Source: Carnegiea gigantea (taxonomy: Eukaryota > Streptophyta > Magnoliopsida > Caryophyllales > Cactaceae). Taken from it: a stretch of 64,000 nucleotides of DNA. The notes under the pieces were generated by a model. The model was given only the letters and a program-made list of their open reading frames with translations, did not search any database and was not told the origin of the DNA. Below are positions 47,210 to 59,102 of this stretch, piece by piece. A program made the translations under genes and the position numbers. Numbering within the stretch: the stretch's first letter is position 1; each line of letters begins with the position of its first letter. Location: NCBI GenBank assembly GCA_029747015.1, contig JAKOGI010000001.1, positions 868,001 through 932,000 on the forward strand, in the 5' to 3' direction.

Positions 47210-47665
47210 TGCATGAATTCATAATGTACTCGCTCTTCAGTAATTGGGTTTTTTTAATTTCTAATTATTGTTCTATTCCTTTTCATTTTCTTCTTTGCCC
47301 CGTTCTTTGAATTCAGCATTAATGTATATATGAATGATCATTGGTGAAGATGGGAAAAAAAAGAAAAAGAAAAAGATTCATTATGTTGTCTATATCTTTG
47401 TGTTATGTGAATTATGCTTGACATAGAGGCATGCAGGTTTTATTCAAGGATAATATTCAGATCACACGCTTATATTGTATGTCGTGTGTCAATTTTGAGA
47501 TGTTGAAAAAATTAGGAGAAGATAGTCGTTACTACACCATGTATACTACATTATGAAAACAAATGTGGCTATGAAAAGGTAACAACATTCAAGAATAAAA
47601 AGAATAATAATTTCATTAATTTGTAATAGCTAAAATCTACTTTCAGGAGTATGAAATCCTAATGC
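47210..47665. other. 3' UTR and flank of the second CEP gene
   Basis: T-rich 3' UTR-like sequence; no other gene. Confidence 0.35.
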
Positions 47666-47691
47666 CATATATATATATATATATATTATAT

Positions 47692-47741
<50 letters not shown>
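47666..47741. repeat. (AT)n microsatellite
   Basis: About 75 bp of AT repeats with a single interruption (TATATTATATAGATATA at about 47685-47697). Confidence 0.85.
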
Positions 47742-47743
<2 letters not shown>

Positions 47744-48329
47744 ATGTATATATGTGTGTCATGTGAGCAGCTATTAATATATATTTTACTTATATGACTT
47801 CCAAGAGTATATACTATTAGGTGTATAATATAAGTTTTGATATGTATGAGCAAGTATTGATATATACTTAATTTATATGACTTATTGAAGCATATGCTCC
47901 CGAGAGAATAATATGTGTTTTGCCCTAAAAGCATTTAAAAAAGAAAACAATTTCATATAAATAATTTTATTTTAAAAATCAGCTTTTCTTATTCGGTAGA
48001 AAATTTTTCTCAGTAATCTAATGATTACAATTAATAAATGCACTGTCTAGACTCTTTGACACAACCTAAACTACCAACTAATTAAATTGAGGTACTGATC
48101 ATATTGATATATAATACTATGAGCTAGCTAGAAAGTGGCCGAAGAACAAATGCCTATATATATAGTTAAATACTTCGTAAAGCACTTAAATTAAAGGCGA
48201 AAAGGAGCTGACATCCACATATATAATTAAACATGCTTCAACCTTAATTACCGATGGCTGCCTCTAAATTTGTTTTTGTGAATCGTACTTATTCAATGTG
48301 TGTCTCCGTACAACTTTGTTTAAGACTTA

Positions 48330-49126
48330 GGCCCTATTTGACAATCAGCCGTTAGCTGTTAGCTGTTAACTGATTGCATTAGCTGTTAGCTGATTGTATT
48401 AGCTGTTTGACTTAGCTGATTGCAGTAGATGTTTATGAAAAAAGTGTTTGATGAAGTTAGCTGTTTTTAACAAAGTTATTTGATAAAATTTCACTTATGC
48501 CCATTACTCAATTTTATTATTTTTCTAACAAAACAATTTTTTGATTGGATATTTATTTTTCTTTTTGATATGAATTATGAATTAAGACTAATGTGATATG
48601 TAAAATTACATTATACTTTTTCCTAATTTTAGTACTTATTATCAAAATATATTTTTAATGTTAAATATTTTCTTTTTTAATAGCAATTGAAATTATGTGA
48701 TATAAAACATATTTATATATCATGTAAGACTAACTAATATAAATTATTTGTTAAATTAAGAAAGCATTAAAATTAAAAACATTATCTTCAACATCATGAC
48801 CATTCATAACTCTTGTCCCAAAAAAAAAAAAAATGAAAAATTTAAAGCATAAGTATCCAACATTCGGGAATATCATTTGTGAATGATATGTAATGTAAAT
48901 TTGTCCAAATTATAAGGTTAGTGTAGTCATTATAATAGTAAATATCAAAAAGCTCTTTGAAAAAGTTATCCCAAAAAACTTTTTGTAAAAAAGCTTTTTG
49001 GGTATAAAAAGTTAATCTAAAAAGTTAATCAACCAAACACCCTAAAAAGCTTTTTGATCAGATTCAAATAGTTAATACCTCAAAAAGCTCTTTTTACACT
49101 CAAAAAGCTCTTTGCCAAATGCAACA
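48330..49126. mobile_element. hAT-like MITE, copy 4 of the family, about 800 bp
   Basis: Left end GGCCCTATTTGACAATCAGC followed by tandem GTTAGCTGTTAGCTGTTAAC; right end, read inwards, TGTTGCATTTGGCAAAGAGC. It is longer than copies 1 and 3 and has an AT-rich core without coding sequence. The family link rests on the ends and the GCTGTTAGCTGTTAG subterminal arrays. Confidence 0.6.
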
Positions 49127-49589
49127 TTAAACTTGCTAGGGGAAGGCCAAGTTTTAAGTGCGAGTACAGTGGAAACGACCAATTGACCAAACCCAAACTA
49201 GTGGAGAGTCGAAGCATGAAGTGCCCTCCCACTTCAACGAGGAATCGGGGCAGTCGACCGATTAAAGACTTGTGAATTTGTATTACATGCGTTTTGCTTA
49301 TACCACACAATCGGACGTATACAGTAGTTTGTGCACCCGATCATATCTATATCATATATTATTTTGCATGCTGCTTCATGTAAAGTAGAGTGTCCTAACA
49401 ATTTAGTTCTATTAGCTATTTCTTCTGGGTGGGGGTTTGATGTTCCTAGCATGCATTCTTAGTTACGTTATTTTTTTAAAAATCTCTTTCTTCCCTTTTT
49501 AATAACATATCATGTATATGGAGTTTTTTTTTTTCCCCTTAATCTTTTATATTCAACTAAACTCTTTCCTTTTCTATACTACTTTCAGT
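49127..49589. other. Intergenic sequence
   Basis: No recognised gene. Confidence 0.3.
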
Positions 49590-50087
49590 TTCCTCTTACT
49601 AAAAATATTGTATAACTCACTAACACGTGCACCTATATATCTACATTTGGCTCACTAACATATATTGTGTAGCTCACTAATATCTTCTCAATAGTATATC
49701 ACAACTCACTAAATATGTATCATAACTCACTAAATGTATATCACGGCTCATTAAAACGAACATTATACAATGACTTTTTTAAAAAGACATAGTACACATG
49801 AATAAAACTTTTCAAATGCATTATAACCCACCAAAACATAGATTATACTATTACTCTTTTAAAAAGACATAGTACACATGAATAAAACTTTTCAAATATA
49901 TTATAACTCACCAAAAGATATATTATAACACCTCACAGCATGATCATAAAGTATTACTCACTAAACATACATATACCATAGCTTACCAAAAGATGTAGTA
50001 ACAACTCACTAAAAAAATATCATAGCTAATAATATGAATTCCTGAATAAGAATTTGTATGTGCTTGCTAATGTATATGATAAGATGA

Positions 50088-50158
50088 TACTACTACTATT
50101 ATTACTACTACTACTACTACTACTACTACGACTACTATCATCATTGTTGTTGTTGTCA
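50088..50158 (+). repeat. (TAC)n / (GTT)n trinucleotide microsatellite
   Basis: 'actactactatt' followed by about nine TAC units and 'attgttgttgttg'. Confidence 0.85.
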
Positions 50159-50640
50159 TTATTTTTTTTTTTTTGGTTGTTATTTTTTTCTTTTCATATA
50201 ATTAATTTGATTAATAGCTTACTAAAAATATTATGTAGCTCACTAATATCTAATCATGCACATCTGGATTCCACTCATAAAAATGTTGTATAACTCACTG
50301 GCATCTGCTCTAATGCACATTATATAGCTCACTAACATCTGCTTCCTAATATATATCATAGTTCACTAAATAAGTGTCATAACTCACTAAATATATATCA
50401 CATCTCACCAAAATATTATCCAATAGCTTTCTCCAAAAAAAACAAATTCCATGTGAATAAAAATTTTCAAACATATCATAAGTCACCCAAACATATATCA
50501 TAGCACCTCACAGGATGAATATAAAATATTACTTACTAAATATTTAACATCGCTCACAGATATAGTGCAGCTCGCTAAAAAATATCATAGCTACAAATAT
50601 GAACAAGAATATATACGTGCTCGCTGATGGGCATAATAAG

Positions 50641-50672
50641 ATATCATCATCATTGTCATCATCATCATCATC
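50641..50672 (+). repeat. (ATC)n microsatellite
   Basis: ATC units with one interruption (ATTGTC). Confidence 0.8.
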
Positions 50673-51170
50673 TTTTTCCTTTTCATTTTGTCAATTTGAT
50701 TAATAACTCACTAAAAATATTGCGTAGCTTACTAATAACTATCTACATGTGCCTAGATTCAGTCACTAAAAAATACTATATTACTCATTGACACCTTCAT
50801 ATGTATAGTTTGATTTGGTAACTAACATATATTATATAACTCATTAGTAGCTGCCCATTGTTGTATCATAACTCAGTAATTATATCACATACCTCACTAA
50901 ATGGATATCATTGTTCACTAAAATATTTTACAATAGCTCTCATAAAAAGACATAGTTTAAGTGAGTAAATTTTTTCAAATATATCAAACCAAGTCTGATA
51001 TTGAAAAATTCTAACTTTTACTGAGTTATTTTTATTATGTTTTAGAGAGATATGTTCTCTAATAGAATAAATCATTTACATATAGGTTCGACTCACTAAC
51101 ATATATTGCAAATAAATCACTAAATTTAATTATATATGTTTTGTTTTCTTGTGCTCATTTTTTAAAAAAT

Positions 51171-52430
51171 GATGTAAAAAAGTACAAAAAAACAAAGGTT
51201 TAGTTGAATTGAAGGCATGTTCTTTTTCGTGATAAGATGTGGTTGTAAGCTTTTAAGAAAATATTAGGAACTATAAGAAGCTATAAGAACCTTTAAGTAG
51301 CTGCAGAAACTATAAAAAAGCTGTAAGAAGAAGTAAGAAGCTGTAAAAAGATACAAGGATATTTGTAAGAGGCTGTTGAATTATTAAGATGTTGCATTAA
51401 TATAATTTGTAGATATGTAGTTACAATTGTTGGTCGGTGGTGTATGATTTATAAAGCAAATTATTTCATGAAAGTAAATTATGTGCAATATGTTAGTGGT
51501 ATTTATGATATTAATTTTATATCATTGCTAAACAAAGTATTTTTAATATTACACAAACAATTTTGTTTTTCTAAAACTATCACTTGGGGCGAGAATAAAT
51601 AATATTAAAATAACATAATTAATGAAAATAAACTTTTAAACCAGTCAATTAATAACAATAAAATAAATTCTAGCCCACAAATTCATAGAACCAAATATGT
51701 TCCACATTTGAGGTGATTTTTCAATTAACATTAGTTTTATCTCCTCATAAAATAAAATAAAAAATATTTTATTGTTCTACATGAAAAGGGCATAACAATC
51801 TCAATAAGGAACCCAAATGTGGATTGATCATCTAATATTCAATTGTATGACGATGACAACCAAATTGCCATGAGGTGTGAAATAGGTAAAATATTTTCTT
51901 TACCTACAGTTTGACTATTCTCATATATGACTTACGTCAAAACTCAAACATGAATACAATTTTTGTATTATAATTTTGAAAGCATATTAACTTATTTTCT
52001 CTATAATAGTGTATATGATTTACGTAGAAACTCAAATATAATTCATGTCATTAAATTTTATTTTAAGTTTATAGAAATATTGTGTTCATAAAAATATATA
52101 TAGATTTTTCATATAGTTAATATATAAATTAAAATATATACATATTTCAATAAATATAAGAAAAAAATAAATGCCAAGTTGAATGTATAAGGAGATATAA
52201 ACAGACATAGAAGATGTAAGAATATTTAAGGAGATGTTGAGAGATGCAAGATGTGAGAAGCTGTAAGGATTTTGTTAAAGATATAAGGAGCTTCAATGAA
52301 CTATAAGAAACTGTAAGGAGGTGCAAGTTATAACCTAAATACTCACTGTCGCGAAAAAGAACAGGGTCTGAATTATATATCAAAAAGTCGGAGTAAATAA
52401 TTCCTTCAAAAAGAAATGAAAGGCAAAAAA
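51171..52430. other. AT-rich intergenic sequence with AGCTGTAAGAAG-like words
   Basis: No gene is seen. Two patches (about 51245-51370 and 52170-52330) are rich in 'aagaagctgtaagaag' words ('ctataagaagctataagaac', 'gctgtaaggatttt'), suggesting another degenerate short-unit repeat. Confidence 0.35.
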
Positions 52431-52431
52431 A

Positions 52432-52496
52432 GAAAAATTTAATAAATCGTCCACCAAAAAAAAAAAAAAAAAAGAAAAATTTAATAAATCGTCCAC

Positions 52497-52515
<19 letters not shown>
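52432..52515 (+). repeat. Tandem duplication with poly-A tails
   Basis: 'agaaaaatttaataaatcgtccaccaa' plus a long A run occurs twice in direct succession (unit about 41 bp, A runs of about 18 and 17). Confidence 0.8.
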
Positions 52516-52530
<15 letters not shown>

Positions 52531-54906
52531 GAGTGGTGAAAAGGTTCAAAAAGATAAGATAAAAATTAGCTTGAGAAGATTTGAAACCAACCCACATGGA
52601 AATTAAAGCGTCTTATCACAGGTGTTTCGCTAATAAGCTACTGCAATAGGCGACCAAGCTTACTTTAAAACTCTATCAAAAGTGGGTCAGGCAGACAGTT
52701 AAATTGTCTACCCAATTGCACGTAATAATTTGAAGCAAAACCCTAGCCCACACTTGAACTCGCATGGCCAGCTAAGCAAAGTGGCTAGTGAAAGGTTTAT
52801 AAGTCCATATTGTTGGCGCTAGAACTAAAAGACTTATATTTTATATTTAAACTATTAATTACTAAAAGCAACACTAATAACATTTGTCGGTGATGAGTTT
52901 TGTTTTGTTAAACGTGAAAATATCTAAATGTAAATAATTTTATATTTATCAGCTTTCTTGTAAGCAAAGGGACAAACTTTCTAACGTTAATAGTATCGAT
53001 TAATTTTTGTGAGTTTCACTCGTAAAGATCTCAAAGATTTTTTTAAGAAGTTTTTCCCCCTTCTCCGAAATAACGATATCTTATGAGCTATGGAACTAAG
53101 GTACGAATGCATCCGCCTCTGGCTATTGGCATTTGGCATGGATGATTTTTGGAAAAAGTGGGTTAGCGTATTAGGTAGTAGATATATTTTGTAATGAATG
53201 TTACCCATCTATCTTAAAATATTTGTCTCTTTTATCTTTATGGAAGTTCTAAAATAAAATTTTTTTTTGCTACTATTGGTATTAAATATTAATAATGTTC
53301 TCTTTCTTCTAAAATCAAAAAAAAATAGTGCTTTAAATAATGCGCCCTTAAAAAATTTTATTTCTTAGATTGAACAAATTTTATGGAATGAAGGGAGTAC
53401 TAGAATATACTTTTACTACAGAACATGTATGGAACCCTTTTGGCTCTTGAAATGGTTTGTGTATTAAATGATACTAATGCGTAACATACTTAGACGACAT
53501 ATATACTTTAGAGCATTTTTTCAACTTATCATAAATAATTTATTGTAGATAATTAAATATTGATTAGTGTTAATATTAGAATATTATAACTAGGAAGTAG
53601 AAAATATGAGCTAGTGGATGTTGATCAATGCTGATAACTATTAATCAGTAGTTAATAATAAATACTTACAATAAGTTAAAAAGAACGTGTCCTTATAGTA
53701 TATCAGGTGACTACTTATGTAAATTGCACATTTGACAATTCGACATATGAGAACATACATCTAATTAAAGTGACATACTGACATTCGCTGCAATATTGGT
53801 GCATAGACCAAATCTTGATCCAATTTTACTTTTCATCCTACTATGCGATCATGTTGACATATGATGACATGAATCAAAACCAAAATTTGTAAAGTAATGA
53901 AAGTGGGGTTTTAACTGGCTGGAACAGGTAATGGTGCTCCTAATGAAGTCCTCCTAACGGTCTAGTTTAATCACACCGAGGTTTGCTAGCTAGCCTAGCC
54001 TAGCTTAGCTTGCTAGCTTCCATCTTTCCATCAAGAGAGAATGTACTGAAATAGATTTATAATTGACGCATGCGCTGATGCCCTGGCCTGTACCGCGCTG
54101 AGGCAAGGGTTACTGTTGAGCTTCTGCTTCATTTTTAATTGCAAACATATTCGTACTGTTCATTATATAATATAATTTAGAATTAACACTTGTCGGAATT
54201 GTCCCCCGCTGACAAATTGGTGACCTTGAGTATGTATGCAAGTGAGTGGGTGACTTCATTTATTGTCAGGTAGTTATCGGTTTTGAATTAGAACCTTTAG
54301 AAGTTGGCAGCTACTAGCTCATCGTCTAGTCATTATATAATTTTGAAGTCGGATTTTATGTTGATATGTATTCCCTCCGTCCCACTATGAATGTTTTAGT
54401 TGAAGAAGTCTTTATTTTAAGAAGTGCATTTATTGTCCTAGTTTACTTACAACCAAAAATATTATTTCTAAATTAGCCAGGGAAGCATTAATTAATTCTC
54501 TAACTATTTAATATTAGGGATAAAGTTGTTCAACTATACTTAATTTTCTAATTTAAGTAATCGAACATGACAATTATTTGGGACAAACTAAAATAGAAGC
54601 TGTGACAATCATGGTAGAACGAAAAGTGTCTTATAGTGGTGCTAAAATTGGCCAGTTATCTTGTATTTTAGTTGTTGAAAAGTTGGGATATATCCGTATA
54701 TGCATAGTCGAATACAACACAACCTCATAATGTTTGTGTAATTATTAGCCGGCGAAATTTTGCTTTTCCCCGGTTAATCTTGATGAAATATATAGGTTAG
54801 AAGTCTTATTATTTGCAAGTTTTTCAATTTTGCATTAGATACTTATACATCCACTGGTAGAGAACTGAATTGTGAATACTTTTTCAGGCTCAATTTCTAA
54901 ACAAAT
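52516..54906. other. Intergenic sequence
   Basis: No recognised gene. TTGTCTACCCAATTGCACGT at 52704-52723 is related to the border motifs of the repeat zone at 8041-10400. A GCTAGCTAGCCTAGCC-type patch lies at about 53985-54020. Confidence 0.3.
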
Positions 54907-54909
54907 TAA

Positions 54910-55234
54910 GGCCCTGTTTTTTTCGTTGGTAAATTTAAATTTGTCAATCTCAATCAACTTTAACCTACTTCAATCCACTTCAATCTAATCACAAATTTTA
55001 GTAAAAAAAATCAACTTTAACCAACTTTAATCTACTCTAACTAACTTCAAACCACTTCCTACTATTTTAACCAACTTCTACTCATCACGCACAAAAAAAA
55101 AAATTTCAACCAATTTCGACTCACTTCAACCCACTTCAATCCACTTCAAAAAAAAAAAAAATACCCACTTTAACCAATCTCAATCAACTTCCCCCATTTA
55201 CCAACCCATATTTTTCATCGAAAAGAATAGACCC
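54910..55234. mobile_element. Tourist-type MITE, 325 bp
   Basis: Left end GGCCCTGTTTTTTTCG and right end, read inwards, GGGTCTATTCTTTTCG agree at 12 of 16 positions. TAA flanks both ends (54907-54909 and 55235-55237), the PIF/Harbinger target duplication. The interior consists of repeated short words of the type CCACTTCAATC / CAACTTTAACC. Confidence 0.75.
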
Positions 55235-56409
55235 TAAGTTACACAAGAAAATAAGCTTTAGAATCGAGTTATAGTTAGCTTACATGGGGGGGGGGGGGGG
55301 AACAAATCAAGTCTAGACAATTTTATCGGACCCTTCCACTATGCCTGCTAAACTAATCACATGGTCGTGGGCAGATATCTGACCAGGCCCAACCTACTGG
55401 CTTTATGGCTTGTGCAAACCCGTACATAGACTCAGTTGTCGGCCCATCGACTCGGATCAGCTGTGAGCCCGTGATTTGGTGGAAAGTGGAAACCCTAGAA
55501 AATTGATATCTGTCCTGGCATAAAATTTTGGATTTGTTTTTCTTTTTAAAATAAAAAATGACTCCGTACTTGCAAACAGCAAATTTAAATGATAATTAAT
55601 AGACTTGCTCATGACAATTGGCAAACTCAAATGTACCACAATACTTGTAGTTAGGTGCACTTTGGTCCCTATCCTATGCCTGTCACACTTAACATTCTTC
55701 CCAACATACGACGTGAAATATAGACTATTATCTGCTCACTAATAAAAATATATAAAATAATTAAATTCTAAGTTAATTTAGTTTAAATAAGGTCAATATA
55801 TTCCATTGTTATAATCATATTACTTATTTTAAAACACTAATATAGATAAACTTACTTGATTCGATACTTTCTTTCTTTAAGTGATGCCTTAAGTTTTGCA
55901 CGAAAAAGGCTTCTAACTTCTAAAGCAGTGGAAACTAATAATATGATTTTAAGTAGCCACTAGCGTTCTGAGCTGTCAATATTTTCACCCTCAATGTTTA
56001 ATACGGGAAAATACCAGACCATAATGCATATGTTTCGGCCCATTGTTGATTAGTTTTCGAAAGTATGGATTATTGAGAGTAAATATGCCGAAAGTTAGGT
56101 GTGAAACAACCTATTTCTTGAGGTTGGATTATTAGTTTTCACTACCCTCGAAGTTTGAATTATTATCTCTTAAAATTCCTTTGAGATTCGAATTTGTGCG
56201 TAAAAAAAAATGTGTGTTGGATGGTGTCTGTCTTATGACCTAACAATAATTAGTCTTCAATAAACCCCAAAAACAAAAACTATTTCCTCAATTCTATATT
56301 GATAGTTGAATTTCGCGACTGTATCAAAATAATTGTTAAATGTACTTTAAATCCACAAAAATGATTATTAACCAATGAGAAATATTGATAGGAATTTAAG
56401 AACAGATAG
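55235..56409. other. Intergenic sequence
   Basis: G15 run at 55286-55300; no gene recognised. Confidence 0.3.
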
Positions 56410-56620
56410 ACCTTGTTTGGTAAATAGCTATTAGCTGTTAGCTGTTAACTGTTAGCTGTTATCTGTTTGTATTAGTTGTTAGCTGTTAACTGTTTGAATT
56501 AGCTGTTTACATTAACTGTTTAAATTAGCTGTTTTTAAAAAAAATATTTGGTAAAAATTCGCTGTTTCTAAAAAATATATTGGTAAAATTTCATTTATGC
56601 CCTTATTTATGAATTAGTTT

Positions 56621-57232
56621 TGTTAGGAATAATATTAGAGCAACAATAATAGCAGAAGCGATAGGATGAGTTAGAGATTTAGAATTCAAGTGAATAACAG
56701 AAAACAGAAATAAGAAGACAAGAGATTTAACGTGGAAAACCCAAATGGGAAAAAACCACGGACGGCGACAGCACCAGAACAATTCACTATGAGCAGGAAG
56801 AATACAACACGATCACAATCACCACAGTGATTTGATCTAAGAGCAGAATTACAACCTCTCTATTGTAATCTCTCACAAAGTACTTCTACCTCTCAATGTA
56901 TGTATGAGTACTGGAGATATTTCAGATCCTAGGCTTGACCCTCTTTATATAGGGTCTAAAAAATAGGGTTTTTCCCCCTTAGCATGCAACCCTAGCCGCC
57001 AGGTGGAATCCCCCCTTGAACAGAACTCTAACCGCCTTCCGAAAGAGGCGGCGTAAAAACGCGAGGCACGACCGTGCCACGTGGCACGGTCACCCAGTGC
57101 CACATGGCACGGCACCCCTGTGCCATTTTTCTGTCCTCTTCGACTGGACGTTCTTCGTCTTGACACGCCTGTGTCTTGTGTAGCACGGTCCCACCGTGCC
57201 GGTACTTGGATTTTGAGCCACGAAACCCAACA
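56621..57232 (-). repeat. LTR A (3' LTR of the Copia element), 612 bp
   Basis: In element orientation it contains a TATA-like CTATATAAAGAGG. It also carries a GC-rich stretch (57060-57205) with CACGACCGTGCCACGTGGCA, CCACATGGCACGG and CACGGTCCCACCGTGCC, which is rich in CCGTG/CACGG inverted words. Confidence 0.93.
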
Positions 57233-57333
57233 ATCTCCACCTTGGACCAAAATCTCCAATCACTGCTTTCTGACTCCGTCATCGCACCCCGAAGGGTGAT
57301 GCCCCTCCCAAGGGGCAATGCCCTGAAGGGCGC

Positions 57334-58677
57334 TCAAATACTGCGAATGCCAATTGAGTCCAAGCAATGCTTGAACTTAGCTCTAGGAGATGACTTATAT
57401 GAACTTTCCTTCATATAACCTGCCACAGTAGATGCCTGTAAGACATAGAGGCCTCTTTGCCTCAAACCCTTCAGCAGAATCCTACTGCCCTTTGAGACCT
57501 TTAGAGCTCCACCTTCAGCTGAATATTTGCACCCTTTGGATTCAAGGGTGCCCAACGAGATGAGGTTACGCTTCAAGTCAGGAATGTGACGAACATTCGA
57601 TAAAGTCCTGACAACACCATCATGGGTCTTGATTTTAACAGTACCGATTCCAGTTACATTACATTGGGCATTATTGCCCATGTGAACAACAGTTGAGTCA
57701 ACTGGATCATATGTTGAAAACCAGTCCTTGTGAGGACACATATGATAGGTACACCCAGAATCAAGAATCCAATCAGAATCGCTCCCCCCTTCAGTAGAGG
57801 TAGCAAACAGAACGTCACCATCAGAATCAGATTCAGCAAACGAAGTTTCAGCAGGCTCCTGAGGGTTATCTTCTTCTTTCTCCTTCTTCTTTTGCAGTTT
57901 CCAGCAGTTAGCAACAATATGACCCAATTTACCACAGTAATTGCAGGTCTTACCAGCATGAGGATTTTTAGACTTAGAACGGTTCTTACTCCTATTACCG
58001 TTCCCCTTTTCAGTTGTTGTACCCCTTACTGCTAATCCCTCAGCAGAATCAGCATGAATGTCAAGATCAAACTTCTCCTTAGACAATAGGTTTGACTTAA
58101 CATCTTCAAACGATATAGTATTAGAATTACTATATAGCATAATCTCCTTAAAGTGTTTATAAGAAGGGGGTAACGACACAACAAGCAAAATAGCCTTATC
58201 TTCATCCTCAATTTTCACATCTAGACTCTCCAAGTCAACAAGAATAGAGTTAAACTCATTCAGATGCTTTTGGATAGGGGTACCTTCAGCCATACGAAAG
58301 GTATACAACCTTTCCTTCAAACGGATCTTGTTGGCGAGACTCTTCGTCATGTAGAGTTCCTCCAACCGAGCCCAAAGATCCACCGCAGTTGTCTTATCAA
58401 ACACCTCTCGCAGGACATGTGGTGCCAAGCACAACTGTATGGCTGAAACCGCTTTCAGCTCCAGTTCCTCCCATTCATCTTCCGTCAACGACCCACGTCT
58501 CTTCTTTACATCTTCAGCCCACTGTTCTTCTGTCATCTTCTCAGGTTTTACGTGAGGTCCCTTCAGAACCTTCCACAACCCGTGCTGAATGAGAACTGCT
58601 CTCATCTGCACCTTCCAGAGATTAAAACTAATCTCTCCATCGAATTTCTGAATATCTACCCTCATGATAGCAGACAT
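57334..58677 (-). CDS. gag: Copia Gag with zinc knuckle and start of protease (447 aa), intact
   Basis: Gag packages the RNA into virus-like particles; the protease would cleave it. Residues about 75-205 are the UBN2/Gag region (LWARLEELYMTKSLANKIRL; SLPPSYKHF). CNYCGKLGHIVANC (245-258) is the CX2CX4HX4C zinc knuckle. WILDSGCTYHMC (303-314) contains the aspartic protease motif DSG. The frame continues through the pre-integrase region (LYVLQAS) and then runs out in unrelated residues, where the rest of pol is deleted. The ATG at 58675-58677 lies 12 bp downstream of the primer-binding site, as in full Copia elements. There is no stop or frameshift in 447 codons. An active helper element elsewhere could mobilise it. 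Confidence 0.92.
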   Translation of the reverse strand: MSAIMRVDIQKFDGEISFNLWKVQMRAVLIQHGLWKVLKGPHVKPEKMTEEQWAEDVKKRRGSLTEDEWEELELKAVSAIQLCLAPHVLREVFDKTTAVDLWARLEELYMTKSLANKIRLKERLYTFRMAEGTPIQKHLNEFNSILVDLESLDVKIEDEDKAILLVVSLPPSYKHFKEIMLYSNSNTISFEDVKSNLLSKEKFDLDIHADSAEGLAVRGTTTEKGNGNRSKNRSKSKNPHAGKTCNYCGKLGHIVANCWKLQKKKEKEEDNPQEPAETSFAESDSDGDVLFATSTEGGSDSDWILDSGCTYHMCPHKDWFSTYDPVDSTVVHMGNNAQCNVTGIGTVKIKTHDGVVRTLSNVRHIPDLKRNLISLGTLESKGCKYSAEGGALKVSKGSRILLKGLRQRGLYVLQASTVAGYMKESSYKSSPRAKFKHCLDSIGIRSI

Positions 58678-58689
58678 CTTATAACCAAA

Positions 58690-58701
58690 GCTCTGATACC
58701 A
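58690..58701 (-). other. Primer-binding site of the Copia element
   Basis: TGGTATCAGAGC on the minus strand is the classic plant Copia site complementary to the 3' end of initiator methionine tRNA. It lies two bases inside the truncated LTR. Confidence 0.92.
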
Positions 58702-58703
58702 CT

Positions 58704-59102
58704 TTTTAGGAATAATATTAGAGCAACAATAATAGCGGAAGCGATAGGATGAGTTAGAGATTCAGAAATCAAGTGAATAACAGAAAACAGAAATAAGAAG
58801 ACAAGAGATTTAACGTGGAAAACCCAAATCGGGAAAAAACCACGGACGGCGACAGCACCAGAATAATTTACTATGAGCAGGAAGAATACAACACGATCAC
58901 AATCACCACAGTGATTTGATCTAAGAGCAGAATTACAACCTCTCTATTGTAATCTCTCACAAAGTACTTCTACCTCTCAATGTATGTATGAGTACTGGAG
59001 ATATTTCAGATCCTAGGCTTGACCCTCTTTATATAGGGTCTAAAAAATAGGGTTTTTCCCCCTTAGCATGCAACCCTAGCCGCCAGGTGGAATGATACCC
59101 CT
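58704..59102 (-). repeat. LTR B: truncated internal LTR next to the primer-binding site
   Basis: It matches the first ~400 bp of the outer LTRs (in + orientation), with the terminal TG changed to TT at 58704-58705. After CAGGTGGAATGATACCCCTT it passes directly into the start of the outer LTR; the shared bases TTG suggest a microhomology junction. It contains the TATA-like box at about 59026-59037, so it does not start at the expected RNA 5' end. Confidence 0.88.

Larger units (their letters stand above)
49590..51170. repeat. Second CTCACTAAA repeat zone
   Basis: Variants of 'agctcactaatat', 'ataactcactaaatatatatcat' and 'ctcaccaaaa' recur throughout in one orientation. Spacer words ('tatatcata', 'aaaaagacatagtacacatgaataaaa') are partly shared between sub-blocks: the 40-bp block at about 49770 recurs at about 49860. 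It resembles the reverse complement of the right part of the zone at 8041-10400. Trinucleotide microsatellites are embedded in it. No coding sequence. Confidence 0.7.

Noticed and set aside
52147..52527. 126-codon Phe-rich open frame on the minus strand
   Set aside because: Phe runs are the poly-A tandem duplication read in reverse.
57028..57318. Arg-rich open frames around the Copia LTR
   Set aside because: They recur in LTR A and LTR C and are explained by the GC island of the LTR.
58704..59102. LTR B as an R-U5 copy left from the RNA genome
   Set aside because: It extends upstream of the TATA-like box, so it begins before the expected transcription start.
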